DNA of 64,000 bases from Aureimonas psammosilenae (GTDB lineage Bacteria > Pseudomonadota > Alphaproteobacteria > Rhizobiales > Rhizobiaceae): the NCBI RefSeq assembly GCF_009176975.1, contig NZ_WEZG01000002.1:124001-188000 (forward strand), in the 5' to 3' direction. Below are positions 1 through 7,903 of this stretch, piece by piece (positions within the stretch are counted from its first letter, which is position 1; the number at the start of each line of letters is the position of its first letter). Below the pieces are notes generated by a model that saw only the letters and a program-made list of their open reading frames with translations, was not told the DNA's origin and searched no databases. The translations under genes were made by a program, and so were the position numbers.

Positions 1-302
1 TGGATGTCGGTGAGAACCGGGCAGCCGATGCGCTCGCGCACGCCTTCGAGAACGCGCAGGCCTTCCTCGATGCCGATGCCGCGCTTTCCACCGAGCGAAG
101 TGCGGTTCGCCTTGTCGTAGGAGGCCTTGAACACGAAGGGCACGCCCGAGCCCTGAGCGATCGCGGCCAGCTTGTCGGCGATCATGAAGGCGTGGTCGCG
201 GGTCTCGATCTGGCAGGGACCGGAAATCAGGACAAAGGGCAGGTGGTTGCCGAAGCGGATGTCGCCGACGGTGAATTCCTTCGGATTCGATGCTGCGTCC
301 AT
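1..302 (-). CDS. kdsA: 3-deoxy-8-phosphooctulonate synthase (KDO-8-P synthase), N-terminal part
   Basis: The 100 codons visible on the minus strand match the N-terminus of KdsA, which condenses phosphoenolpyruvate with arabinose-5-phosphate to make KDO-8-phosphate for lipopolysaccharide inner core. The translation has the family landmarks: ISGPCQIETRDHA near residues 27-39, then a KASYDKANRTSL block near residue 60, and GIGIEEGLRVL after it. The start ATG lies at 300-302 and the gene runs off the left edge, so about two thirds of the usual 280 residues are outside the window. It lies 77 nt downstream of the UDP-sugar dehydrogenase stop in the same direction and may be cotranscribed with it. 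The related DAHP synthases lack the KANRTS block, so the call is firm. Confidence 0.93.
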   Translation of the reverse strand, partial: MDAASNPKEFTVGDIRFGNHLPFVLISGPCQIETRDHAFMIADKLAAIAQGSGVPFVFKASYDKANRTSLGGKRGIGIEEGLRVLEGVRERIGCPVLTDI

Positions 303-379
303 GTCGATGCTCCTTCAGGCCGGTCCCGCTTCGGCACCGGGCCTAGCGGCAATGCCGGTCCCGTTCAAGCCGATAGGCG

Positions 380-1717
380 TCACGCCTTCACCACGTTGCC
401 CCCCGTGACGCCGGCCTTGGCGAGGGCGTTGCGGGTATCGACCACGAGGCGCGAATGGCGGGCGAGGGCAGGGTAGTCCACCGTGTCGTGGTCGGTGGCG
501 ATCAGGACGGCGTCGAAGCGGCCGAGGCTTTCGGGCGTCAAATCCACCGACGCCCGGCCCGCCAGCGCCGGATGGGCGCGGATGCGGCCGATCACCGGCA
601 CGAAGGGGTCGTGGTAGGAAACTTGCGCGCCGCGCTTGTCGAGAATGTCGATCAGCCGCAGCGAGGGGCTTTCGCGCGTGTCCTCGATGTTCTTCTTGTA
701 GGCGAGGCCGATCACGAGGATTTCCGCATCCTTCAGTCCGCGCCCGCTGGTGCGGTCCAAGGCTTCGGCGAGCCGATCCACCACGTAATGCGGCATCATC
801 GTGTTGATCTGGCCGGCGAGTTCCACGAAGCGCGTCGTGACGTCGAACTCGCGCGCCTTCCAGGTCAGATAGAAGGGGTCGATGGGCACGCAGTGTCCGC
901 CGAGACCGGGGCCGGGATAAAAGGGCATGAAGCCGAAGGGCTTGGTTTTCGCCGCCTCGATCACTTCCCAGACATCGATTCCCATCTTGTCGTAGATGAG
1001 CTTCAGCTCGTTCACGAGGGCGATGTTGACCGAGCGGAAGATGTTCTCCGTCAGCTTGACGGCTTCCGCCGTGGCGGCCGATGAAACGGGAACCACGGTC
1101 GTCACCAGCGCGCCGTAGAGCGCGAGCGCGAGTTGGAGCGCTTGCGGCTCATCGGCGCCGACCACCTTCGGGATCGAGGATGTCGCGAAATCGCGGTTGC
1201 CGGGGTCCTCGCGCTCCGGCGAAAAGGCGAGGAAGAAGTCGCGGCCGCTTTTGAGACCCGATCGCTCCAGGCGCGGCAGCAGCACCTCCGCCGTGGTGCC
1301 GGGCCAGGTGGTGGATTCCAGCACCACGAGCTGGCCGGGGCGAAGGCGGGCGGCGATCTCGTCGGCGGTCCGCTCCACGAAGGAAAGGTCGGGCTCGCGC
1401 TGCTTCGACAAGGGCGTCGGCACCGCGATCAGGATCGCGTCGGCCTCGCCCAGGCGGGTGAAGTCGGTGGTCGCCTCGAAGCGCTCGTTGGCCGCCGCTT
1501 CCGCCATGGCGTCGGTTGGGATGTGGCTGATGACGCATTCGCCGGCATTGATCTGCGCGACTCTGGGGGCGTCGATATCGAAGCCGATCACGCGAAAGCC
1601 GGCGCGGCAGGCCGTCAGCGCCAGCGGAATGCCGACATAGCCGAGGCCGACGATGCCGACCGCGTAGTCGCGTTTTTCGATGCGGGCCAGAAGGCCGGCG
1701 GTCATGGTTTCCGTCAT
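380..1717 (-). CDS. UDP-N-acetyl-hexosamine 6-dehydrogenase (WbpA/WecC-type nucleotide sugar dehydrogenase)
   Basis: A 445-residue member of the UDP-glucose/GDP-mannose dehydrogenase family, which oxidises C6 of a UDP-sugar twice using NAD+ to give the uronic acid. The N-terminal Rossmann motif GLGYVG is at residues 24-29 and the catalytic cysteine is Cys276 in GGHCVPIDP, preceded by the conserved FYPGPGLGGHC context. Length and the C-terminal ATDHDTVDY block fit the UDP-GlcNAc/ManNAc branch better than UDP-glucose dehydrogenase; which of the two is not decidable here. It sits 41 nt downstream of manC, so the two are probably one operon. The start is uncertain: the first ATG (1717) has no clear Shine-Dalgarno sequence, whereas Met5 (1705) follows GACGGAAACC. 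Both lie in a perfect inverted repeat (1695-1726). Confidence 0.88.
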   Translation of the reverse strand: MTETMTAGLLARIEKRDYAVGIVGLGYVGIPLALTACRAGFRVIGFDIDAPRVAQINAGECVISHIPTDAMAEAAANERFEATTDFTRLGEADAILIAVPTPLSKQREPDLSFVERTADEIAARLRPGQLVVLESTTWPGTTAEVLLPRLERSGLKSGRDFFLAFSPEREDPGNRDFATSSIPKVVGADEPQALQLALALYGALVTTVVPVSSAATAEAVKLTENIFRSVNIALVNELKLIYDKMGIDVWEVIEAAKTKPFGFMPFYPGPGLGGHCVPIDPFYLTWKAREFDVTTRFVELAGQINTMMPHYVVDRLAEALDRTSGRGLKDAEILVIGLAYKKNIEDTRESPSLRLIDILDKRGAQVSYHDPFVPVIGRIRAHPALAGRASVDLTPESLGRFDAVLIATDHDTVDYPALARHSRLVVDTRNALAKAGVTGGNVVKA

Positions 1718-1726
1718 GACCGCCGG
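1695..1726. repeat. Perfect 12-bp inverted repeat over the dehydrogenase start codon
   Basis: CCGGCGGTCATG (1695-1706) and CATGACCGCCGG (1715-1726) are exact reverse complements with an 8-nt spacer. Both candidate start codons of the minus-strand dehydrogenase are contained in the arms, so the transcript could fold a stable hairpin that hides the initiation site. Part of the symmetry follows from the repeated Met-Thr codons, but the GC-rich outer part extends into the untranslated leader. A role in translation control is inference. Confidence 0.6.
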
Positions 1727-1758
1727 TCTAGCATTGTGTTAGGCGGATGGGCGAGCCG

Positions 1759-3174
1759 TCAGTGGCGCGCGTAGACGTCCTCGATGCGCACGATGTCGTC
1801 CTCGCCCGTATAGGAGCCGACCTGGACCTCGATGATCTTCAGGTCGATCTTGCCGGGATTATGCATGCGGTGGGTGCAGCCGATCGGCAGATAGGCCGCC
1901 TCGTTCTCGTGAAAGAGCTTCACGTTGCCGTCGATCGTCACCTCGGCGGTGCCGTGAACGACGACCCAATGCTCGGCGCGGTGATGGTGGCGCTGGAGCG
2001 ACAGCGTCGCGCCCGGCTTCACGGTGATGTGCTTGACCTGAAAGCGCGGGCCGATGTCGATGCGCTGATACCAGCCCCAGGGGCGGTGGATGCGCAGGTG
2101 CTCGCTCGCCTGCGGGCGCTTCTGGCTTTTCAACTTGGTGACGAGATCCTTGACGTTGGCGGCGCGCGAGCGATCCGCCACGAGAACCGCGTCATGGGTA
2201 GAGACAACCACAACGTCGCGCATACCGACCACGGTGGTGAGAACGCCTTCGGAGCGCACCAGCGAGTTGGTGGTGTCGAGCACCGCCGTTTCGCCTTCCA
2301 GAACGTTGCCGCTTGCGTCCTTGTCCTTCACCGCATGGAGCGAGCCCCAGGAGCCGATGTCGGACCAGTCGAAGGACGCGAAAAGAACGCCGCCCGTCTT
2401 GGTCTTTTCCATCACGGCATAGTCGATGGAGATCTTCGGCGAGGAGGCGAAGGCGGCCGGGTCGAGGCGGATAAAATCGAGATCGCGCGTGCTGGCGTCG
2501 ACCGCCTTGCGGGCCGCTTCCAGAACGTCCGGCACGAAGCGCGACAGTTCCCCGATCATGGTCTCGGCGGAAAAGGCGAAGTTGCCGGAGTTCCAGACAT
2601 AGCCTTCCGAAACGTAGCGCTCGGCCGTGGCGCGGTCCGGCTTCTCCACGAAGCTGTCCAGCACGTGGGCGTCGGCTCCGAGGCTCTCGCCACCGACGCG
2701 CACATAGCCATATTCGGTGGACGGCTCGGTCGGGCGGATGCCGAGGGTCATGATGCGGCCGGCGCGCGCCAGATCCGCGACCTTGCGGGCGTCCGAGCGG
2801 AAGGCGTCGGCATCGCGGATCAGGTGATCGGCGGCGAGCGCGAGGCACACGGCGTCAGCGGAGCGCGCCTGCGCGATCAACGCGCCGACCGCCACCGCCG
2901 GTGCCGAATCCTTGCGCTCGGGTTCGAGAACGATGTCGGCCTCGACGCCGATCTGCGCGAGCTGCTCGGCGCAGATGAAGCGGAAGTCGTTCGAGGTGAT
3001 CACGACGGGGCGGTCGAAATCCGAACCCGTCACGCGGCGGATGGTGGCCTGGAACGTGGACTCGCCCCCTTCCAGAAGCGTGATGAACTGCTTGGGCATC
3101 GTATCGCGCGATACAGGCCAGAGGCGCGTTCCCGCGCCGCCAGCCATCACGATCGGAGTAATCCTGTTCGTCAT
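1759..3174 (-). CDS. manC: Mannose-1-phosphate guanylyltransferase / mannose-6-phosphate isomerase
   Basis: A 471-residue bifunctional type II enzyme making GDP-mannose from mannose-1-phosphate and GTP, and interconverting fructose-6-P and mannose-6-P. The nucleotidyltransferase signature VMAGGAGTRLWP is at residues 9-20 with PKQF just after it. VEKP near residue 170 is the sugar-phosphate binding motif. A C-terminal cupin (about residues 355-470) carries the isomerase motif with a QRHHHRAEHW histidine cluster and the GCTHRMHNPG block. Length is typical of ManC/AlgA/CpsB. It is the first gene of a likely manC-dehydrogenase-(kdsA) operon on the minus strand; ATG at 3174 has only a weak ribosome site. 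GDP-mannose would feed capsule, exopolysaccharide or O-antigen synthesis. Confidence 0.95.
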   Translation of the reverse strand: MTNRITPIVMAGGAGTRLWPVSRDTMPKQFITLLEGGESTFQATIRRVTGSDFDRPVVITSNDFRFICAEQLAQIGVEADIVLEPERKDSAPAVAVGALIAQARSADAVCLALAADHLIRDADAFRSDARKVADLARAGRIMTLGIRPTEPSTEYGYVRVGGESLGADAHVLDSFVEKPDRATAERYVSEGYVWNSGNFAFSAETMIGELSRFVPDVLEAARKAVDASTRDLDFIRLDPAAFASSPKISIDYAVMEKTKTGGVLFASFDWSDIGSWGSLHAVKDKDASGNVLEGETAVLDTTNSLVRSEGVLTTVVGMRDVVVVSTHDAVLVADRSRAANVKDLVTKLKSQKRPQASEHLRIHRPWGWYQRIDIGPRFQVKHITVKPGATLSLQRHHHRAEHWVVVHGTAEVTIDGNVKLFHENEAAYLPIGCTHRMHNPGKIDLKIIEVQVGSYTGEDDIVRIEDVYARH

Positions 3175-3296
3175 GGCAATCTACCAAATCTCGTTTCTGG
3201 CTCGGTTAAAGTCATTTCCGCCGCCGGATGCCAGCGGCTTTTGAAGAAATCCGTTGGCAACCTTAACCCGCGCGGATGCAAATCATCGCATTATCA

Positions 3297-4121
3297 TCAA
3301 CTTATCGTCGCACGGTCCGTCACCCGCCGCCAAGCCGCGCCATCCGAGAAGGCGAGAACCGGGCCGCCCGCATCGTCCGACACGAAGACGAGCGCTCCGG
3401 CCCCGAGCGCGCCGGCAACGGGCAGGGCGGCTTTGGCATATTGCCCGACGCGAACCGCGCCCGCGACATCGAGCCGGGCCGCCGAGGCCGCCTTGCCGAG
3501 CCCGACATGGCCGGTCGAGCCCGCCACCCGCAGCGCTTCCTTCCAGGCCGCGCCGTCGGCGGAAACCTTCAGCGACAGGTCCTCGCTGCCCGAGAGCCCG
3601 ATCTCCGCGCGGCCGGAATAATCGCGCTGGAACAGAAGGCTGGCGGTGTCGACGGACGCGGCCTTGTTGATCTTCACGCGGCTGTCGGTGCCCGCATGAT
3701 CGAACAGAACGGCGGGGCTCGATACGGCGAGGCGGTCGGTTTCGCCGGCTTCCGCCCCGATGCCGAGCCTGTCCGTCCGCCGCACCTTCAACGGCCCCCA
3801 GGCCGCGCCGTCATGGACGAGGGGCACGCCCTCGGCGGCGAGCCACAAGAGCCATCCGGCGTGGGGAACCAGAAACAGCCAGCCCTCGTCGTCCCGAACG
3901 GCGATCCGCCCTTCGCGGCCGGTGAAGGCCCCGCTCGCCGGCGCTGCCACGAGAATGCGTTCGCCCTGCACGGCGTCGGCCGGGGGCGCGGACGCGCGCT
4001 TCGTCACGGCAAGCTGCACCAGGGCGTCGAGTGCCATCAGCGCCTCGTTATGCGTGAGATGCTTCTGCGCCTGCGACGGCATCAGGAGCGGCAGGGACAG
4101 GCGATCGGTGCGGTCAGACAT
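3297..4121 (-). CDS. DUF2793 protein, phage tail / GTA spike-like
   Basis: The N-terminal block LPLLMPSQAQKHLTHNEAL with LDALVQLAV after it is the hallmark of DUF2793, a family found in phage and gene-transfer-agent fibre or spike proteins. The first about 130 residues form this domain, and the rest (DSRVKINKAAS..., a repeat of short beta-like segments with GSTGHVGLGKAAS) resembles tail-fibre C-termini. I choose the ATG at 4121 (MSDRTDR); an upstream in-frame ATG at 4142 adds seven residues. The gene stands between manC and rfbD in a polysaccharide locus, with no phage genes around it, while a GTA cluster lies 48 kb away in the same window. As I recall, the R. capsulatus GTA head spike GhsA has a DUF2793 domain; a similar job here is inference. 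Confidence 0.75.
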   Translation of the reverse strand: MSDRTDRLSLPLLMPSQAQKHLTHNEALMALDALVQLAVTKRASAPPADAVQGERILVAAPASGAFTGREGRIAVRDDEGWLFLVPHAGWLLWLAAEGVPLVHDGAAWGPLKVRRTDRLGIGAEAGETDRLAVSSPAVLFDHAGTDSRVKINKAASVDTASLLFQRDYSGRAEIGLSGSEDLSLKVSADGAAWKEALRVAGSTGHVGLGKAASAARLDVAGAVRVGQYAKAALPVAGALGAGALVFVSDDAGGPVLAFSDGAAWRRVTDRATIS

Positions 4122-4302
4122 GCGACTCTCCAGTGAAGGCAAGAGCCGGAGCCTATCTTCGCCCGAATCGGCGGGGATAGATCGGCGAGAAATCGCGCTG
4201 GCGACGTCGGCGGTGGCCTGCGTCGCGCCTATCGATTAAGACGCATCGCAATCCCGTCCAACCCATGCGGTTCGACGGCGCGAACAAGGGAGATGGAGCT
4301 TC

Positions 4303-5193
4303 ATGCGGATTCTGGTCACGGGGCGCGAAGGGCAGGTGGCGAGGGCCTTGGCGGGTCTGGCGTCGCCGGAAATCGCCGTCGAGGCGCTCGGGCGGCCGGA
4401 CCTCGATATCCGCGACCCGGCTTCCGTGGCGCGGGCGATCGCCGCCTTTGCTCCTGATGTCGTGGTGAGCGCCGCCGCCTATACCGCCGTCGACAAGGCC
4501 GAAACGGAGGAGGCCGAAGCCTTCGCCGTCAACGAAGGGGGAGCGGCCAACGTTTCGCGCGCGGCGGCGCAAGCCGGGTTGCCGGTGATCCATCTGTCCA
4601 CCGACTACGTTTTTCCCGGTGACGCGAACCGGCCTTATCGCGAGGACGACCCGACCGGGCCGGCCGGCGTTTATGGTCGCTCGAAGCTCGCCGGCGAGAT
4701 CGCCGTCGCGAAAGTCAATCCGCGTCACGTGATCCTGCGCACCGCCTGGGTCTTCGCGCCGGAAGGCAACAATTTCCCGCGCACCATGCTGCGCCTCGCC
4801 GGCGACCGCGACACAGTGCGCGTCGTCGCCGACCAGCAGGGCACGCCGACCTATGCGCCCGACATCGCCGAAGCGATCCTCACTGTCGCGCGGGTCGCGC
4901 TGGCATCGCCCGATAGTGAAAACTGGCGCGGCACCTTCCACATGACGGGCACGGGGCAGACGACCTGGGCCGGCTTCGCGGCGGCGGTCTTCGCGGCGTC
5001 CGCTGCGCGTGGCGGGCCGTCCGCGACAGTCGAGCCGATCACCACGGCCGATTATCCGACGCCGGCGCGGCGTCCGGCATATTCGGTCCTCGACAATTCC
5101 CGCTTCGCGGCGACCTTCGCGCATGCCTTGCCGGATTGGGAAGACGCGACGCGGCGCTTTGCGGAACGCGCCGTTCCCGCCGCCAAGGCATGA
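4303..5193 (+). CDS. rfbD: dTDP-4-dehydrorhamnose reductase
   Basis: A 296-residue RmlD-family short-chain reductase that performs the last step of dTDP-L-rhamnose synthesis. The N-terminal nucleotide-binding segment ILVTGREGQVARAL is at residues 3-16 and the catalytic Tyr124-X3-Lys128 lies in VYGRSKLAGE. The STDYVFPGD motif typical of RmlD precedes it. The start ATG has a good upstream purine stretch (GGGAGATGGAGCTTC). No rmlA, rmlB or rmlC is in the window, so the other rhamnose genes must be elsewhere. The stop overlaps the start of the next gene by four bases (ATGA), pointing to translational coupling with a glycosyltransferase that may use the rhamnose product or act on the same glycan. 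Confidence 0.93.
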   Translation: MRILVTGREGQVARALAGLASPEIAVEALGRPDLDIRDPASVARAIAAFAPDVVVSAAAYTAVDKAETEEAEAFAVNEGGAANVSRAAAQAGLPVIHLSTDYVFPGDANRPYREDDPTGPAGVYGRSKLAGEIAVAKVNPRHVILRTAWVFAPEGNNFPRTMLRLAGDRDTVRVVADQQGTPTYAPDIAEAILTVARVALASPDSENWRGTFHMTGTGQTTWAGFAAAVFAASAARGGPSATVEPITTADYPTPARRPAYSVLDNSRFAATFAHALPDWEDATRRFAERAVPAAKA

Positions 5194-6320
5194 AGGCAGA
5201 TGCGCCCACCATCCTCTTCGTGGTCACGGAGGACTGGTTCTTCGCCTCGCATTTCCTGCCGCTTGCGCGGGAAGCGGTGCGGATGGGCTTACGAGCGGTC
5301 GTCGCGACGCGGGTGCGTGGGCATCGGGCGATGATCGAGGCGACGGGCGCCAGCGTCGTGCCTCTCGATATCGCCCGCAGCCGCAATTCCGCTACGGCAC
5401 TCGGCCGCGAAGTGCGCTCGCTCGCTCGCATCCTGCGCGATCATCGCCCGACGATCGTTCATTGCATCGCCCTTCGCGCCATCGCCATCGGCGGCATCGC
5501 CTGCCGGTTGACGGGCATCGGCCGGCCGGTCCATGCCCTGACCGGCACCGGTTTTCTCGGCACCCGCACCGATCCGGCGGGGCGTGCCATCCGCGCCGGC
5601 GTGACGCTCGCCCTGCGCGCGGGCCTCGTTTCCAGGCGCACCCGCCTTCTCTTGGAAAACACGGCCGACGCGCGCTTCTTTGGCCTCGCCCCCGATGATC
5701 CGCGCATCCTCGTCGTCGGCGGCGCGGGCGTCGATCCGCAGGCTTTTCCCGTCGCGCCGCTACCGCCGTCGCCGCCGTTGAAGCTCGCGCTCGTGGCGCG
5801 GATGATCTGGTCGAAGGGCGTCGATACGGCGGTGGAGGCCGTCGCGATCGCCCGTGCCCGAGGGGTCGATGTCGAGCTTTCGCTGTTCGGCCCGGTGGAT
5901 GCCGACAATCCGCGCGCCGTTTCCAGCCAAACGCTTGCAGCCTGGAACGGGCGAAACGGCGTATCGTGGCACGGGGCGACGCGCGAGGTCGCCAGCGTCT
6001 ACGCCGCCCATCACGCCGCCATTTTGCCGTCGCGCGGGGGGGAAGGCCTGCCGCGAACGCTTCTGGAAGCCGGCGCCTCTGGCCGGGCGATCCTCACCAC
6101 CGACGTTCCGGGCTGCCGCGATCTCGTGCGCGACGGGGTCGATGGCTTCGTCGTGCCGCCGGACGACCCCGAACGGCTGGCCGATGCCATTCAACGCCTC
6201 GCCGCCGATCCCTCGCGCCTCGCCGCGATGGGCGACGCGGTCCGCGAACGGATCGAGAGTGGCTTCACCGAGGCTCGCGTTGCGGCCGATGTCGGCGCTC
6301 TTTGGCGGTCGATGCTTTAA
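5190..6320 (+). CDS. Family-4-type glycosyltransferase
   Basis: A 376-residue GT-B glycosyltransferase starting at the ATG that overlaps the rfbD stop (ATGA at 5190-5193). The N-terminal half carries the acceptor-binding part with FFASHFLPLAREA and a GTGFLGTRT loop. The C-terminal half has the GT4 signature: LALVARMIWSKGV near residue 200, SLFGPVD, WHGATREV, then LPSRGGEGLPRTLLEAGASG, which holds the E-X7-E nucleotide-sugar site, and VVPPDDPERLADAI. The protein looks cytoplasmic or membrane-peripheral. The family includes lipid-carrier-linked sugar transferases of capsule and O-antigen repeat synthesis. The donor sugar cannot be read from sequence; rhamnose or an N-acetylhexosamine uronic acid are options given the neighbours. 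Confidence 0.85.
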   Translation: MKADAPTILFVVTEDWFFASHFLPLAREAVRMGLRAVVATRVRGHRAMIEATGASVVPLDIARSRNSATALGREVRSLARILRDHRPTIVHCIALRAIAIGGIACRLTGIGRPVHALTGTGFLGTRTDPAGRAIRAGVTLALRAGLVSRRTRLLLENTADARFFGLAPDDPRILVVGGAGVDPQAFPVAPLPPSPPLKLALVARMIWSKGVDTAVEAVAIARARGVDVELSLFGPVDADNPRAVSSQTLAAWNGRNGVSWHGATREVASVYAAHHAAILPSRGGEGLPRTLLEAGASGRAILTTDVPGCRDLVRDGVDGFVVPPDDPERLADAIQRLAADPSRLAAMGDAVRERIESGFTEARVAADVGALWRSML

Positions 6321-6321
6321 A

Positions 6322-6511
6322 AGCACCTAACAAAACCTCGCGGGGTCGGCTGGCCGGGTCTTTCCGTCGCCCGCTTCGTTGCCTCGGGGCGAGCCACTTG
6401 TCTCGCCCGCCCTTCGGGCCGCCGATGCCGCCGGCATCACTTAAGTTTGGCGCCTCGCGGGACAACGAAAATCCTCCGCCCATCCTCGGCCCGGAGGTAT
6501 TGTTAGGCGCT
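6322..6511. repeat. 190-bp imperfect palindrome / possible mobile or structured element
   Basis: The left end AGCACCTAACAAAACCTC (6322-6339) is the near-exact reverse complement of the right end GAGGTATTGTTAGGCGCT (6494-6511), and partial symmetry extends about 50 bp inward on each side (for example CTTTCCGTCGCCCGC against the complement of GCGGGACAACGAAAA). A smaller hairpin, GGCGAG-8 nt-CTCGCC, is near the middle. The element fills the gap between the convergent glycosyltransferase and LacI-type genes. It may be a bidirectional terminator, a rhizobial-type palindromic intergenic repeat, a miniature inverted-repeat element, or an integron attC-like site (outer boxes ACCTAAC and GTTAGGC). No protein is encoded. 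Confidence 0.6.
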
Positions 6512-6543
6512 CTAACTGGAGATGCGATCGAGATCGGCCGACC

Positions 6544-7554
6544 CTACGCCGAACGGCGCATCACGAGCGTTGCCGGTAGGCTGTAGTTCGATGGGCGGTC
6601 GGACGAACCCGAGATCAGCGCCATCAGAATATCCAAGGTGGACTTGGCGAGCTCTTCCTGATCCTGCGCGACGGTTGTCAACGAGGGGCAGGAAAAGCGG
6701 CTGAGCGGATGATCGTCATGCCCGGCGATCCGGATGCCGTTCCCATCCCGTCCAATACTCAAGCCGGCCTCCGTCGCTGCAGCCATCACCCCGAAGGCGA
6801 TGCGATCGTTCGCGCAGAGAATGGTATCGACATCTAAGCGTTTCGAACGGGAAAACAGGTCGGAAGCCGTCTCGAAGGCGATGCGTTCGAATTCCCAACC
6901 CGTTTCCGCTACCGGGATGATCCGGGGCTCCAGCCCGTTCCGCTCCATCGCGCCGACATAGGCGGCCCGTCTGTCCCGCGCGTTGCGGTTGATATCCGGC
7001 ATGTCGAAGTAGACGGGGTTCCCCCCGGACCTCACGAGATATTCGACCATCAGGCTCATGCTTTGCCCATTGTCCGTGCCGACGAACGGCCCTTCGACAT
7101 CCACCTGCGTATCCAGGAAAACCACCGGAACCCTGCCTTCCAGCTTCTTGAAGGCAGTTGTCTTGGAGGCATGTCCCAGTGGCGCGAGGATCGCTCCGGC
7201 GACATTCAATGACTCGAGAGTCGCAAGCGCGGTCACCTCCCCGGATGCATCGCCATGGGAGTTCTGGATGATCGTCCAGTATCCGGCTTCCGCCGCCATC
7301 TTCTCCACCCGCTGTGCCAATCCGGCATAAAACGGATCGGTCAGCGAGGGGACGAGAAGACCCAGCGTTTTCGGCTTCTTCCGGTTGAAGTTCACCGCCA
7401 TCAAATTCGGCCGGTAACCGAATTCGACCATTGCCGCCTCGATCCGCTGGCGCGACGATGGGCGTACGCTCGTCGGATCGGAGAAGAACCGGGAAATCGT
7501 CGGTCGGGAAATGCCGCTCGCCGTGGCGAACTCTTCCATGGTGCGGACCTTCAT
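6544..7554 (-). CDS. LacI-family transcriptional repressor of the downstream polyol operon
   Basis: A LacI/GalR-type regulator. The N-terminal helix-turn-helix reads MEEFATASGISRPTISRFF and is followed by the hinge RPNLMAVNFNRKKPKTLGLLVPSLTDPFYAGLAQ. The rest is a periplasmic-binding-like sugar domain with VPVVFLDTQ and the dimer-side segment ILCANDRIAFGVMAA. I place the start at the ATG at 7554 (336 residues), because it follows GGGGTGAGCACTGCG and gives the usual spacing to the helix-turn-helix; an ATG at 7584 would add ten residues and abut the operator with no ribosome site. It is divergent from the galactitol/tagatose genes and the shared region holds a strong palindrome, so it probably represses both itself and that operon, with a polyol or ketose as inducer. 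Confidence 0.9.
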   Translation of the reverse strand: MKVRTMEEFATASGISRPTISRFFSDPTSVRPSSRQRIEAAMVEFGYRPNLMAVNFNRKKPKTLGLLVPSLTDPFYAGLAQRVEKMAAEAGYWTIIQNSHGDASGEVTALATLESLNVAGAILAPLGHASKTTAFKKLEGRVPVVFLDTQVDVEGPFVGTDNGQSMSLMVEYLVRSGGNPVYFDMPDINRNARDRRAAYVGAMERNGLEPRIIPVAETGWEFERIAFETASDLFSRSKRLDVDTILCANDRIAFGVMAAATEAGLSIGRDGNGIRIAGHDDHPLSRFSCPSLTTVAQDQEELAKSTLDILMALISGSSDRPSNYSLPATLVMRRSA

Positions 7555-7588
7555 CGCAGTGCTCACCCCACGTCCCGGCATCATTGAA

Positions 7589-7604
7589 TTTTACGTACGT
7601 AAAA
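7589..7604. promoter_or_regulatory. Perfect 16-bp palindromic operator (candidate LacI-type site O1)
   Basis: TTTTACGTACGTAAAA is a perfect palindrome in the divergent control region, 35 bp from the preferred repressor start. The central ACGTACGT lacks the usual LacI-family CG centre but has the right size and symmetry. It is the strongest palindrome in the interval. Confidence 0.75.
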
Positions 7605-7610
7605 ATATTC

Positions 7611-7623
7611 CGTTACGTACATT
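7611..7623. promoter_or_regulatory. Second, partial operator copy (candidate O2)
   Basis: CGTTACGTACATT repeats TTACGTAC of the upstream palindrome and its centre is about 22 bp away, close to two helical turns, so two repressor dimers could bind the same DNA face. It directly abuts the TTGACA element at 7622-7627. Confidence 0.5.
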
Positions 7624-7903
7624 GACATGATATCGGAGCTCATGCCAACTGTTTCGTGTCGCCGGAAGAAGCGCGAGGAGTTCGGCGACGGGAGAGGTTT
7701 CGACACAAGCGACTCATGGCGCGACGATCGTCCGCATGTCTTCGGCGAGCTGGCGCAGATCATGCTCGGTTCGGGGGGATGAGGTGTTTGGGTGAACCGC
7801 GCCGGACGGTGTGGATTGGAGCCTCCCAGCCCCGACCGCTGCGACCAATCCCGGCCGGCTTCCTTGGCAGAACGCGTACCGACACATGGCAAGGACGAGG
7901 ACG

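Larger units (their letters stand above)
7585..7903 (+). promoter_or_regulatory. Divergent control region with promoter for the polyol operon
   Basis: This 319-nt stretch holds no convincing gene. TTGACA at 7622-7627 is an exact -35 box that overlaps the second operator half; a poor -10 (CCAACT at 7645-7650) is the best match at 17-nt spacing. Repression by occluding this -35 is the simple reading. The remaining about 230 nt would be a long leader before the dehydrogenase ATG at 7904; a reading frame at 7656-7907 has no ribosome site and an arginine-rich, unrecognisable product. Confidence 0.5.

Noticed and set aside
1731-1750. TTGTGTTAGGCGG between manC and the dehydrogenase gene as a second copy of the 190-bp element end
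   Set aside because: Only a short GTTAGGC match; flanks do not pair, so probably chance.
1747-3621. Plus-strand reading frame of 624 codons across manC
   Set aside because: Antisense shadow of a well-supported manC; very Arg/His/Gly-rich, no ribosome site, no domain.
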